Below the pieces are notes generated by a model. The model worked only from the letters and a program-made list of their open reading frames with translations. It searched no databases and had not been told where the DNA came from. A DNA stretch of 64,000 nt from Mesorhizobium loti (lineage in GTDB: Bacteria; Pseudomonadota; Alphaproteobacteria; Rhizobiales; Rhizobiaceae). The DNA lies in assembly GCA_002356515.1 (NCBI GenBank), contig AP017605.1, forward strand, positions 5,875,020 to 5,939,019, in the 5' to 3' direction. Below are positions 28,386-42,233 of this stretch, in pieces. Both the position numbers and the translations under genes were made by a program. Positions within the stretch are counted from its first letter, which is position 1, and every line of letters starts with the position of its first letter.

Positions 28386-29200
28386 ACGCCACCTGGAGCC
28401 GCTTCAACGTCACCTCGATCGTGCTTGGCTTTGCCTTCCTGTACCTGCCGATCGTGCTGCTCATCGTCTTCTCGTTCAACGAATCCAAGCTTGTCACCGT
28501 CTGGGGCGGCTTCTCGACCAAATGGTATGTGTCGCTGTTCCATAATCAGGGCCTGATGGATGCGACCTGGGTCACGGCGCGTGTTGGCGTCATTTCGGCG
28601 ACGGTGGCGACCGTGCTCGGCACGCTGGCGGCACTCACCCTGACGCGCTACACGCGGTTCCGGGGCAGGGTGCTGTTTTCCGGCATGGTCTTCGCGCCGC
28701 TGGTCATGCCGGAAGTCATCACCGGCCTGTCGCTGCTGCTGCTCTTCGTCGCCGTAGGTCTCGACCGCGGCTTCTTCACGGTGACGCTCGCCCACATCAC
28801 GCTGACAATGTGCTTCGTTGCGGTCGTCGTGCAATCGCGCCTGGTTTCCTTCGACCGGTCGCTGGAGGAGGCGGCGATGGATCTCGGCGCAACGCCGGCC
28901 AAGACCTTCTTTCAGATCACGCTGCCGGTCATCCTGCCGGCGATCGTCTCCGGCTGGATGCTGGCCTTTACACTATCGCTCGACGATCTGGTCATCGCCA
29001 GCTTCACCTCGGGGCCGGGCGCCACGACGCTGCCGATGAAAATCTACAGCCAGGTTCGTCTCGGCGTGACGCCGGAGATCAACGCCGCCTGCACCATCCT
29101 GATCGCCGTCGTCGCGGTCGGCGTCATCATCGCCTCGATCGCCAACAAGCGGCGTGAGGTGCAGCGCCAGCTCGACGAACAGGCGGCGCAACGCGGGTGA
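28382..29200 (+). CDS. potI: Polyamine ABC transporter permease
   Basis: 272 residues from the ATG at 28382, which overlaps the potH stop. Six predicted membrane segments and the EAA loop EEAAMDLGATPAKTFFQITL near residue 160. It is the second permease of the importer and the last gene of potFGHI; a palindromic repeat follows and may terminate the operon. Confidence 0.93.
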   Translation: MNATWSRFNVTSIVLGFAFLYLPIVLLIVFSFNESKLVTVWGGFSTKWYVSLFHNQGLMDATWVTARVGVISATVATVLGTLAALTLTRYTRFRGRVLFSGMVFAPLVMPEVITGLSLLLLFVAVGLDRGFFTVTLAHITLTMCFVAVVVQSRLVSFDRSLEEAAMDLGATPAKTFFQITLPVILPAIVSGWMLAFTLSLDDLVIASFTSGPGATTLPMKIYSQVRLGVTPEINAACTILIAVVAVGVIIASIANKRREVQRQLDEQAAQRG

Positions 29201-29204
29201 ACAG

Positions 29205-29272
29205 GATCCCGAAAAGTGGAAGCGGGTTTTCGGGCAAGATCATGCTCAACTAAACGGAGGCATGATCCCGAA
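29205..29272. repeat. Rhizobiales-type palindromic intergenic repeat
   Basis: Contains CCCGAAAA...TTTTCGGG (29208-29215 with 29227-29234) followed by GATCATG...CATGATC (29238-29244 with 29261-29267). From memory, the word order GATCCCGAAAAGTGG then GATCATGCTCAA is that of short palindromic intergenic mosaic elements repeated many times in rhizobial and Brucella genomes. It lies between the converging potI and asmA-like genes and could fold in both transcripts. Confidence 0.7.
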
Positions 29273-29309
29273 AGGCATGCCCTCGGGCCTGATCCGTACA
29301 AGCTCGCTT

Positions 29310-31163
29310 CTATTCGCCCGAAACGCCGCGGCTTATCGGGGAAATGAACGGCGTGTTCCAGGTTCCGCCGACGAAGAAGGACGACTGGTTGGGCCCTTGC
29401 TGGCCGGTCTTTTGCGTCGTCGCCTGGTCTGGCTGGATGACGCCGCCGGACAGTGCCAGCCCGCGCCCCGCATAGGAGGCGATGCCGGAGAGCCAGATCT
29501 TGTATTTCGCCGAATTGGCCTCGGCCTTGTCGAGCCTTGCCACGCCGCGCGAAATGGTCGCCTTCACTTCGGCGCCGTCGATAGGCAGCGTGCCGTCCGA
29601 AACATCGTCTAGCGCGAAGAAGCCGCCCTGTTCGGTATGCTTGAGAAAGGCCGGCAGGTTGAACTTGCTGAGCGCGCCCGGGCCGAAGGTCGCCGAGACC
29701 GAGCCGTCGGCGTTTTCAAAGATCGAATCCCAGGTCCTGCCCGGCCCCTTGAGGATGACCGAAACGGTGCCCGTGCCGACCGGCACCAGCCGGGTCATGC
29801 CGGCCGCCGTACCGAACGCGCCGCCATCGACATCGGACGCAAGCAGCCGGATCTCGACCTGCGTGCCCTCGGGCTTGCGGTCGAAACGAAGGCTGGTCTG
29901 GATGTTGCCGCCAAAGGCGGAGGCGTCGGAGATATCGAAGACGGAAAGACCATCCTTGACCTGGGCGGTGGCGGCGACATCGGCAAGCTGGATGGCGCCG
30001 GCCGTGGCATGCGCCGCCGACAGCCTGAGATCGAGATTGACCCGGTCAGCGAAACCTGCCTCGACGTCCTCTGACCCAGCCCCGCTCGCCGGCCCCAGCG
30101 GCGTGAAGGCGGACAGGAAGGACCTGAGGTCGAGCGTGTCGAAGGCGAGCGTGCCCGAGATCACCGGCTGGGCGTCGCCAAGCGACAGGTCCAGCGCGCC
30201 CATGCCCGGATTGTTGTCCAGCGCCAGCGCGGTGTTCTCGAATTTGATGCGTCCGGCCGACGCCGTGACCTTGCTCGAAATGCTGACGGAGCCGATCGCA
30301 GCACTTGGCGCGATGCCGGCCTGCGACCATTCCAGCACGCGGCGCAGCGAAGGTGCCGCGAACTTCACCTGGCCGTCGAAATAGGCGTTCTCGGACATGC
30401 TGGCCGTGCCGTCGAAGGAGAAGGTGGCGGGCGCGGCCTTGAAGGACAGGGTGAGCGGCGCCACGCCGCCGGCAAACAGCACCAGCGGCTTCGGCGAGGC
30501 AGCGTCGAGGGCGACGCTTTCGCCACGCCAGATCCCGCTTGCCGACAGTGTGGCATTGCTGTTCATCGCCGCCCAATTCGCCTGGCCGCTGAGGCTGCTC
30601 AGGATTTCCACGTCCTTGCCGTCGACGGAAGCCACCATGCGGCCGTCCCTGAACTCAACCGTGCCGAAGGCGTCGGCCGGCAGCTTGTCGAGATCGGGCT
30701 TGGCGGGGTCGGCATTGACCACGCCGCGCGCCGTGTCGATGGAGCGCGCGATGCGGCCCCCGGTCGGTGCCGTGGGCAGGAACAGGCCATCCGCTGTGCG
30801 CTGAACCCGGATCGTCGGCCGCACCAGCCGTGCCGTGGAGAACGCCACGTCGCCCTGCAAGGCCGCCATGGCCGAGAGGTCGATCTCCACCCGTTCGGCT
30901 TCGACGACCGGCGGCGCATCGGTGTCCGTCCACTTGGACAGCGTCACGTCGGTCAGGATTGCCCGGAATTTCGGCCAGACCTCGATGCGCGGCGAGCCTT
31001 CGATGGCGACCCGGAATCCGCTCCAGGCGCTCATTTCCCAGGCGATGCGGTCGCGCACGATACGCGTCGAGGCGATCAGCGGCAGGGTGGCGACCACCAG
31101 AGCAATGACGATCACGGCAGCGCCGATCGCCCATACTCCGCGGCGGATCAAGGATGATGGCAT
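29310..31163 (-). CDS. AsmA family protein
   Basis: 617 residues. An N-terminal membrane anchor (about 10-31) is followed by a large periplasmic beta-rich region typical of AsmA-like proteins, with the N-terminal segment DRIAWEMSAWSGFRVAIEG and a C-terminal AsmA_2-like part near residues 470-580. The family is implicated in lipid transport to, and assembly of, the outer membrane. It is divergent from the acetoacetyl-CoA synthetase gene and converges with the pot operon. Precise role unknown. Confidence 0.8.
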   Translation of the reverse strand: MPSSLIRRGVWAIGAAVIVIALVVATLPLIASTRIVRDRIAWEMSAWSGFRVAIEGSPRIEVWPKFRAILTDVTLSKWTDTDAPPVVEAERVEIDLSAMAALQGDVAFSTARLVRPTIRVQRTADGLFLPTAPTGGRIARSIDTARGVVNADPAKPDLDKLPADAFGTVEFRDGRMVASVDGKDVEILSSLSGQANWAAMNSNATLSASGIWRGESVALDAASPKPLVLFAGGVAPLTLSFKAAPATFSFDGTASMSENAYFDGQVKFAAPSLRRVLEWSQAGIAPSAAIGSVSISSKVTASAGRIKFENTALALDNNPGMGALDLSLGDAQPVISGTLAFDTLDLRSFLSAFTPLGPASGAGSEDVEAGFADRVNLDLRLSAAHATAGAIQLADVAATAQVKDGLSVFDISDASAFGGNIQTSLRFDRKPEGTQVEIRLLASDVDGGAFGTAAGMTRLVPVGTGTVSVILKGPGRTWDSIFENADGSVSATFGPGALSKFNLPAFLKHTEQGGFFALDDVSDGTLPIDGAEVKATISRGVARLDKAEANSAKYKIWLSGIASYAGRGLALSGGVIQPDQATTQKTGQQGPNQSSFFVGGTWNTPFISPISRGVSGE

Positions 31164-31361
31164 CTCGCCCTATATGCTTCCGTTCCGATAAATCGCCCGA
31201 CAGACATAACCCCAGTCGTCACTACGACTTAGGACTGAGGCATTTCAAGTCTTTATGGCCCGGCGATGGCATTTGCGCACACCTGAGGGTATCGGCCCAA
31301 CAAAATCTTGCTCTGCTGCGCTGCGATATGCATAAGCGATGACGACCGAGGAGGATCGATC

Positions 31362-33320
<1,959 letters not shown>

Positions 33321-33429
33321 CCCCGACCGGCATGGTTAACGAACTATGTCGCGGGAATTTACCTAGATTTCACGAGTGGTACACATTCGTAAATTTTTCG
33401 ACGAGCCGGTAAGGACTTGTTAAGGCCCG

Positions 33430-33558
33430 ACCCCGATAGTCGCATGTAACTTGAGGGAGAAATCCCGTTCCTCAGCCCCCGGAGGATCTGAATTCGCTCA
33501 AGCCCCCGTTGTGACAGCAATCCCATCTCTTAAGGCGTCCTTTGGGCGCCTTTTCTTT
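33430..33558 (+). ncRNA. Candidate small RNA with C-rich motifs ending at a strong terminator
   Basis: Between acetoacetate-CoA ligase and the kinase gene there is no protein frame, but small hairpins are seen: GGGAgaaaTCCC near 33455-33466, and CCTC with GAGG around an AGCCCCCG loop near 33471-33486. A second AGCCCCCG copy follows near 33500, then a 9-bp terminator hairpin (33532-33552) with a T-rich tail. This could be an independent sRNA or only the 3' UTR of the ligase transcript. No promoter could be assigned with confidence. Confidence 0.35.
33532..33558 (+). terminator. Rho-independent terminator downstream of acetoacetate-CoA ligase
   Basis: AAGGCGTCC pairs with GGGCGCCTT (one wobble) around a TTT loop and is followed by TTCTTTT. 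It lies 210 bases after the ligase stop and just before the convergent kinase gene end. Confidence 0.8.
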
Positions 33559-33566
33559 TGGGCGTG

Positions 33567-37652
<4,086 letters not shown>

Positions 37653-37689
37653 GCGCTTGGCGAACCCTCACGGAGCGGCGAAATTTGCA

Positions 37690-37705
37690 GTTAACGCTTT
37701 GTTAA
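37690..37705 (-). promoter_or_regulatory. Perfect CtrA-binding consensus upstream of the PdhS-like kinase
   Basis: Read on the minus strand the sequence is TTAACAAAGCGTTAAC, which matches the CtrA consensus TTAA-N7-TTAAC exactly. It ends 38 bases before the kinase ATG, so it would overlap or lie next to the promoter. A further TTAAC word is at 37770. Confidence 0.65.
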
Positions 37706-37793
37706 TAAAAGCCGGCGGCGCGAAGGTCCACAAGCCAGAACGTGCAAAGGCCGGTTTCTGGGCTTTTGGTTAACGGCCAGAAAGAAATTTATG

Positions 37794-37823
37794 GTGCACT
37801 GCAACAAAGATATTGCAATGCAC
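37794..37823. promoter_or_regulatory. Inverted repeat with TGCA words upstream of the phasin gene, candidate PhaR operator
   Basis: GTGCACTGCAA (37794-37804) and TTGCAATGCAC (37813-37823) are inverted repeats with one mismatch and an 8-base spacer, 80 bases before the phasin ATG. PhaR repressors of PHB metabolism bind TGC/GCA-rich palindromes upstream of phasin genes, so this is a natural candidate. No phaR gene is in this window. Confidence 0.5.
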
Positions 37824-37902
37824 AAAATTTGCCTTTATATTGCCATCATAACTGAACGAGACGGCTTTCTGTCAAAGCCGCTGCCGCTGAAAAGGATGGA
37901 AA

Positions 37903-38361
37903 ATGTCCAGGACCAAGACCGCCGAGACGATCGAAAACGTTGAATTCCCGAGCTTCGACGCTTCCAAGGCCACCGACCAGATCCGCGCTTTCGCCGAGAA
38001 GGGCGTTGAGCAGTCGAAAGAGGCCTATGCCAAGCTGAAGACCGGCGCCGAGGAGACCCAGAAGGCTCTGGAGTCGACCTACGAGACCGCCAAGACTGTT
38101 TCCAGCGACCTGTCGCTCAAGACCATCGCGGCGCTGCGCGCCAATGCCGAAGCCGGCTTCTCGCATCTCGAAGCCCTGATCGGCGCCAAGTCGCTGTCGG
38201 AAGTCGTCGAGCTGCAGACCTCCTTCCTGCGCAAGCGTATCGAGTTGACCGTCGAGCAGGCCAAGGACTTCCAGGCTGTTGCCTCCAAGGCGGCCGAAGA
38301 TGTCTCGAAGCCGATCAAGACCGCCTTCGAGAAGGCTGTGAAGGACATCAAGGCTGCCTAA
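37903..38361 (+). CDS. Phasin family protein
   Basis: 152 residues, all-helical and Lys/Glu/Ala-rich with no Cys or Trp. The phasin_2-type pattern runs from about 30 to 145 (ARAFAEKGVEQ-like helix, KTIAALRANAEAGFSHLEAL, LQTSFLRKRIELTVEQAKDF). Phasins coat polyhydroxybutyrate granules and control their size and number. It is preceded by a TGCA-type inverted repeat (candidate PhaR site), and its 3' side is followed within about 90 bases by a three-hairpin sRNA. Nearby acetoacetate-CoA ligase fits a PHB context. Confidence 0.92.
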   Translation: MSRTKTAETIENVEFPSFDASKATDQIRAFAEKGVEQSKEAYAKLKTGAEETQKALESTYETAKTVSSDLSLKTIAALRANAEAGFSHLEALIGAKSLSEVVELQTSFLRKRIELTVEQAKDFQAVASKAAEDVSKPIKTAFEKAVKDIKAA

Positions 38362-38439
38362 CATTTGCGCATGATTTGAAGATGCAACAAAAGGTCGCAT
38401 TTTCTTAAAAATGATCAGGCGTAGGATGGGTGCCATCAA

Positions 38440-38553
38440 CGAATACCCGGCGAGTGGAACCTCCTCCCTCTGCTCCCCGGGGTGACCAGCCAGCACCTCC
38501 TCCCGCTGGCTCGTAACAGGAAAAGGCCGGCACCTCCTCCCGCCGGCCTTTTT
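38440..38553 (+). ncRNA. Alpha-r14/cuckoo/CcsR-type small RNA with three CCTCCTCCC loops
   Basis: Three tandem hairpins each carry the same ten-base loop ACCTCCTCCC. Hairpin 1: GAGTGGA/TCTGCTC, loop 38459-38468. Hairpin 2: AGCCAGC/GCTGGCT, loop 38495-38504. Hairpin 3: AAAAGGCCGGC/GCCGGCCTTTT, loop 38532-38541, followed by T and so doubling as the terminator. Stems differ while loops are identical, which shows selection on the anti-Shine-Dalgarno loop. This is the hallmark of the alpha-r14 (NfeR1), cuckoo and CcsR RNAs of alphaproteobacteria, which pair with ribosome-binding sites of many mRNAs. A candidate RpoH-like promoter is TTGAAG (38376-38381), 16 bases, CATTTT (38398-38403). The 5' end is not determined. 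Confidence 0.82.
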
Positions 38554-38710
38554 CTTTGCCCGGCGAAACCCGCCCGATACGGCGAGATGTGGGGAAGTGG
38601 CCTTTGCTTCGCAAAAGCCTTGAATTAAAATCCATAAGCCCGTATGGACGCATCGCCGAACGACAGAGCGCTCGAGTGGTTTTCCACTTCGACCCCGCTC
38701 AGGCAAGTGT

Positions 38711-38787
38711 GCCGTTGTAGCTCAGCTGGTTAGAGCGCCGGATTGTGGATCCGGAGGTCGCTGGTTCGATCCCAGCCAACGGTACCA
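38711..38787 (+). tRNA. tRNA-His (anticodon GTG)
   Basis: Complete cloverleaf with acceptor stem 38711-38717 paired to 38777-38783, D arm TAGCTCAGCTGGTTAGAGC, anticodon stem CCGGA/TCCGG around TTGTGGA (anticodon GTG), T arm GCTGG-TTCGATC-CCAGC, and encoded CCA at 38785-38787. The discriminator base is A (38784) and the base before the acceptor is T, so the usual extra G(-1):C73 pair of tRNA-His is absent, as known for a group of alphaproteobacteria. It is the apparent integration point of the element that follows. Confidence 0.95.
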
Positions 38788-38829
38788 TCGGCTTCTCCCA
38801 TAACTCATTGATGGAAGGCCAAGCGCCAA

Positions 38830-39663
38830 ATGAGCGTCGATGTCTTTATCGCACTGGCCGGGGACAAGCTCATGGGCGAAATCACGCGCGACGATGCGCG
38901 TGCGGTGCACAAATATTGGTTGGATCGAATCGCGCCCGCCAACGGCAAGGCAGACCGTTCGGCGTCGACCGGCAACCGAAACATGGGGAATCTGCGAACC
39001 CTATACGCGGATTACTATCGCCACCTCGGTTCTCCCGAGCAGAAGAACCCGTTCGCCGACCTTTCATTCAGCGACAAGTCGAAACGCGGCCGCCCGCCTT
39101 TCCCGACCATCTGGATTCGCGACAAGATCTTCGCGCCAGGCGCACTCGCTGCGCTCAATGACGAAGCGCGAGGCATAGTGCTCGCCTTCGCGGAGACGGG
39201 GGCAAGACCGAGCGAACTTGCTAACTTGCACGCTGGCGTCATCCATCTCGACCACGAAGTGCCTCACATCTCGGTCGAGCCGCGAGATGATCCTGACGAT
39301 CCGCGCGAAATCAGAACGGCCTCATCCGTGCGAAAGATACCTCTGGTCGGTGTGGCGCTTGAGGTGTTCAAAAAGCACTCTAATGGCTTCCCGCGGTACA
39401 AGGATCGCGAGGCCTCCCTCTCGGCCCTGCTCAACAAGCACTTCGAGAACCACAAACTGTTCCCAACCGACAAACATACGGTCTATTCCCTACGCCATTC
39501 GTTCGAAGATCGCATGAAGAACGGCAGGTTGGACGAGGAACTCCGCCGCATGCTGATGGGCCACACGATCGATCGGCCGAAATACGGCGAGGGTGGCGAT
39601 ATGAAGATGTGGCAGGAAGAACTCATGAAGATCGTGTTGCCGTTCGATCCAGCGATCGTTTGA
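38830..39663 (+). CDS. int: Tyrosine-type recombinase/integrase, apparently 5'-truncated
   Basis: 277 residues starting 43 bases after the tRNA-His gene. It has part of a core-binding domain (about 10-75), then the catalytic domain: Arg in FAETGARPSELANLHAG, the box II segment VYSLRHSFEDRM (Tyr replaces the first His of HxxR, as in some phage integrases), His in LMGHTIDRP and the nucleophile Tyr in PKYGEGGD. Related tRNA-targeting integrases are usually about 400 residues, so an N-terminal arm-binding part is probably missing and activity is doubtful. With trbI and DUF2274 behind it, this is the scar of an integrative conjugative element at tRNA-His. Confidence 0.82.
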   Translation: MSVDVFIALAGDKLMGEITRDDARAVHKYWLDRIAPANGKADRSASTGNRNMGNLRTLYADYYRHLGSPEQKNPFADLSFSDKSKRGRPPFPTIWIRDKIFAPGALAALNDEARGIVLAFAETGARPSELANLHAGVIHLDHEVPHISVEPRDDPDDPREIRTASSVRKIPLVGVALEVFKKHSNGFPRYKDREASLSALLNKHFENHKLFPTDKHTVYSLRHSFEDRMKNGRLDEELRRMLMGHTIDRPKYGEGGDMKMWQEELMKIVLPFDPAIV

Positions 39664-39693
39664 CACGCCGGTGAACCGCAGCGAGCCGGTCTC

Positions 39694-40837
39694 ATGAACG
39701 AGAACGAAGTCGCTGCCGCCCCGATGCAGATTCGCGCCGAGCCGCCGCGTGTCACGCGCCTGTCGCGCAAGGTGCTCGCCGGCATCGGCTTATGTGCATC
39801 GCTTGGCGTCGGCGGCACGCTGATCTACGCGCTTCAGACGAGTGAAACCGGCAGGCATGGCGACGAGCTGTACTCGACGTCCAACAGGCAGCCCGCCGAC
39901 GGACTGGCCAGCCTGCCTCGCGACCGTTCTTGGGCCGCCGCTGCCTGGCGATCTTGGCCGGCCGATGCTTGATGCCCAGAATAAGGGACAGCCCGTCGTG
40001 CCGCCAATGATCGCGACGCCCATGGTCGATGAGGCGGAACAGCGCCGGCGGGCCGAAGAGGAGGCGGCCCCAACCTCGCGTGTTTTCTTCCAGACGGGAC
40101 AGACAACTGTGGGGATAGCCGAAACGCCAGGAGGAATTGCCCCACCGAACCTTGCCACTGCCGACCTTGCGGGTCCGATTGGCCAGTCGACCGCGCAAGA
40201 CCGACAGCTCGCCTTCTTGAATGCGGCCGCTGATCGGCGCACCGTGGCGCCGGATCGCGTCACGCCGCCGGCCTCGCCCTATGTGCTTCAGGCAGGGGCC
40301 GTCATCCCGGCGGCCCTCATCACCGGTATCCGTTCCGATCTGCCCGGTCAGATCACCGCGCAGGTGACCGAAAATGTCTATGACAGTCCCACGGGTCGCT
40401 CGCTGCTGATCCCGCAAGGTACGCGTGTCATTGGCCAGTACGACAATGGGGTCGGCTTCGGCCAGCGTCGCGTGCTGCTCGTCTGGAGCAGGCTGGTCTT
40501 TCCCAACGGACGCTCCATTGTTCTTGAACGCCAGCCTGGCACTGACGCCCAAGGCTATGCCGGCCTTGAGGACGGCGTCGACTACCATTGGGCCGACCTG
40601 TTCAAGGCGGCCGCACTCACCACCATCCTTAGCGTCGGTGCGGAGGCCGGCTCGTCCGGCCAGGAAAGTGACATCGTGCGCGCCTTACGCGGCGGCGCCT
40701 CCGACAGCCTCAGCCAGGTGGGCCAGCAGATCGTCCAGCGCCAACTCAACATCGCACCGACGCTGACGATACGGCCGGGCGTCAATGTGCGTGTCGTCGT
40801 TACGCGCGATCTCGTGCTCGAACCCTACGGAGGCTGA
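39694..40837 (+). pseudogene. trbI: trbI conjugal transfer gene, frameshifted
   Basis: TrbI/VirB10 component of a Trb-type IV secretion system spread over two frames. The first frame (39694 to about 39930) gives the cytoplasmic start and membrane segment SRKVLAGIGLCASLGVGG and runs to DGLASLPRD. The second frame (about 39930-40837) continues with LGPPLPGDLGRP and covers the periplasmic VirB10 region, with AGAVIPAALITGIRSDLPG, TGRSLLIPQGTRVIGQYD and the C-terminal IRPGVNVRVVVTRDLVLEPY. A small deletion near 39930 breaks the gene. No other trb genes are nearby. Confidence 0.85.
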
Positions 40838-40839
40838 AA

Positions 40840-41064
40840 ATGGCCAAGCTGAAACTCGGTCCGATTGCAGACGACAAGCCGGTTAAGGTCACAGTGGAAC
40901 TGCCGGCGCCGCTGCACCGCGATCTGTCCAGATATGCTGAGATCCTTGGCCGCGACGCGGGTCAGCCGCCAACTGATCCTGTTCGCCTGATTGTGCCCAT
41001 GCTTGAGCGATTTATCGCGACGGATCGGGGCTTTGCCAGAGCCAAGCAGGAGCTGAAGGGTTGA
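40840..41064 (+). CDS. DUF2274 family small protein of Trb conjugation modules
   Basis: 74 residues beginning MAKLKLGPIADDKPVKVTVE, with VRLIVPMLERFIATDRGF near the C-terminus. This small family is regularly encoded directly after trbI in Trb-type ICEs and plasmids of Alphaproteobacteria. It starts two bases after the trbI stop. Its role is unknown; here it is a leftover of the degraded element. Confidence 0.85.
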   Translation: MAKLKLGPIADDKPVKVTVELPAPLHRDLSRYAEILGRDAGQPPTDPVRLIVPMLERFIATDRGFARAKQELKG

Positions 41065-41276
41065 GGGTCACCTCGCCGCAAGGCAGAACGAGCAATGCCA
41101 AAAGGCAGCACGGTTCACTGCTCTGACCGGCAGTGATGAGTTTCTTGAGATCCATCAGTTCCTCCCATCAGCCCTCCAAAGTTCAAGTTACGCTTTGCGA
41201 GAAAAACCCGCATTCTCATTTGATAGACGCAATGCGGGTGTCGACCTGCGCCGAGGCTGAGAAGTATCTGGCACTC

Positions 41277-42233
41277 CTACCGGCTGAGTTTCCCGTTCGC
41301 CACCAGCCACTCGACGGACTCATACACTGCCTGGAGCGACGAATACCGCGGGTCGTAGCCCAGGAGGTTCCGCGCCTTGGCGATCGAATGGCTCGGGCTG
41401 CGTGCAATGTGCTCCCAGGTGGCGCGCCAATTTTCTTCGGTCTGCTTGCCCTTCCATGTATCGAACGGCTCGTAGCTCAGCCGCGGGGCGTGGCCGAACC
41501 AGTTGTACAGGGCCTCGGCGTAGCCGCGCAGATTGATCGCCTGAGGCGAGACGGTGTTGAAGGCCTCGCCCACCGCGTTGCTCCAGCTCACAATGGCGCG
41601 CATCACCATCTGTGCTACGTCGTCGGCATGCACGTGGTGCACTGTCTCGTTGCCAAGATTGGGCAGCACCAGCGGCTCGCCACGGGCGATCTGGGAGAAC
41701 ACACCGACGTCGAAGTGCCCCGCCGGATTGAGCGGCTCCCAGCCAGGCCCCACGATATGGCCGGGACGAAACACCGTGGCTGGAAAACCGTTCCGCCTGG
41801 CTTCGTTGAGCAGCCAGCTCTCGATCTCGGCCTTTTGCGTGCCATAGCTGCCGAACGGATTCTTCGGCTGGTCCTCTGTCGCGGGGATTGCGGTATTGTG
41901 CCCATAGACCCAGATGGTGCCGCAATGGAGGAAGTGCTGCACCTCGCCTCGCAGCGCACCAACGATCTGCTTGGTGCTGTCGAGGGTGAAGGAAATCATG
42001 TCCACCACGATATCGGCCTTCAGCGCGCGGACCTTCTCGCCGAATGTGCCAGCCTTCTCCTCCGTGTCGCGGTCGATCACTACGGGCTCGACCGATTTCC
42101 ACGCCGCATTCAGCGTATAGGCTGCGCGCTGGCCGCGGCTGACATTGACCACTTCATATCCGGCCTCGACCAGCCGCGGCACTAGGTACGTGCCGACATG
42201 GCCGCTGCCGCCGATGATCACTACGCGTGTCAT
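41277..42233 (-). CDS. NAD-dependent epimerase/dehydratase family protein
   Basis: 318 residues from ATG complementary to 42231-42233 (MTRVVIIGGSGHVGTYLVPRL). The frame stays open 118 codons upstream, but that part lacks protein character. Extended SDR fold: GGSGHVGT at 8-15, Tyr and Lys of a YxxxK motif in SYGTQKAEIES, then FRPGHIVGPGWEPLN. Such enzymes act on nucleotide sugars or related substrates; no specific reaction can be assigned. It lies between the ICE scar and a decayed LysR gene, on the opposite strand. Confidence 0.83.
   Translation of the reverse strand: MTRVVIIGGSGHVGTYLVPRLVEAGYEVVNVSRGQRAAYTLNAAWKSVEPVVIDRDTEEKAGTFGEKVRALKADIVVDMISFTLDSTKQIVGALRGEVQHFLHCGTIWVYGHNTAIPATEDQPKNPFGSYGTQKAEIESWLLNEARRNGFPATVFRPGHIVGPGWEPLNPAGHFDVGVFSQIARGEPLVLPNLGNETVHHVHADDVAQMVMRAIVSWSNAVGEAFNTVSPQAINLRGYAEALYNWFGHAPRLSYEPFDTWKGKQTEENWRATWEHIARSPSHSIAKARNLLGYDPRYSSLQAVYESVEWLVANGKLSR

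Noticed and set aside
33408..33423. CtrA-like half-matching site GGTAAGGACTTGTTAA
   Set aside because: One half deviates from TTAA and no gene starts nearby in a fitting position, unlike the perfect box at 37690.
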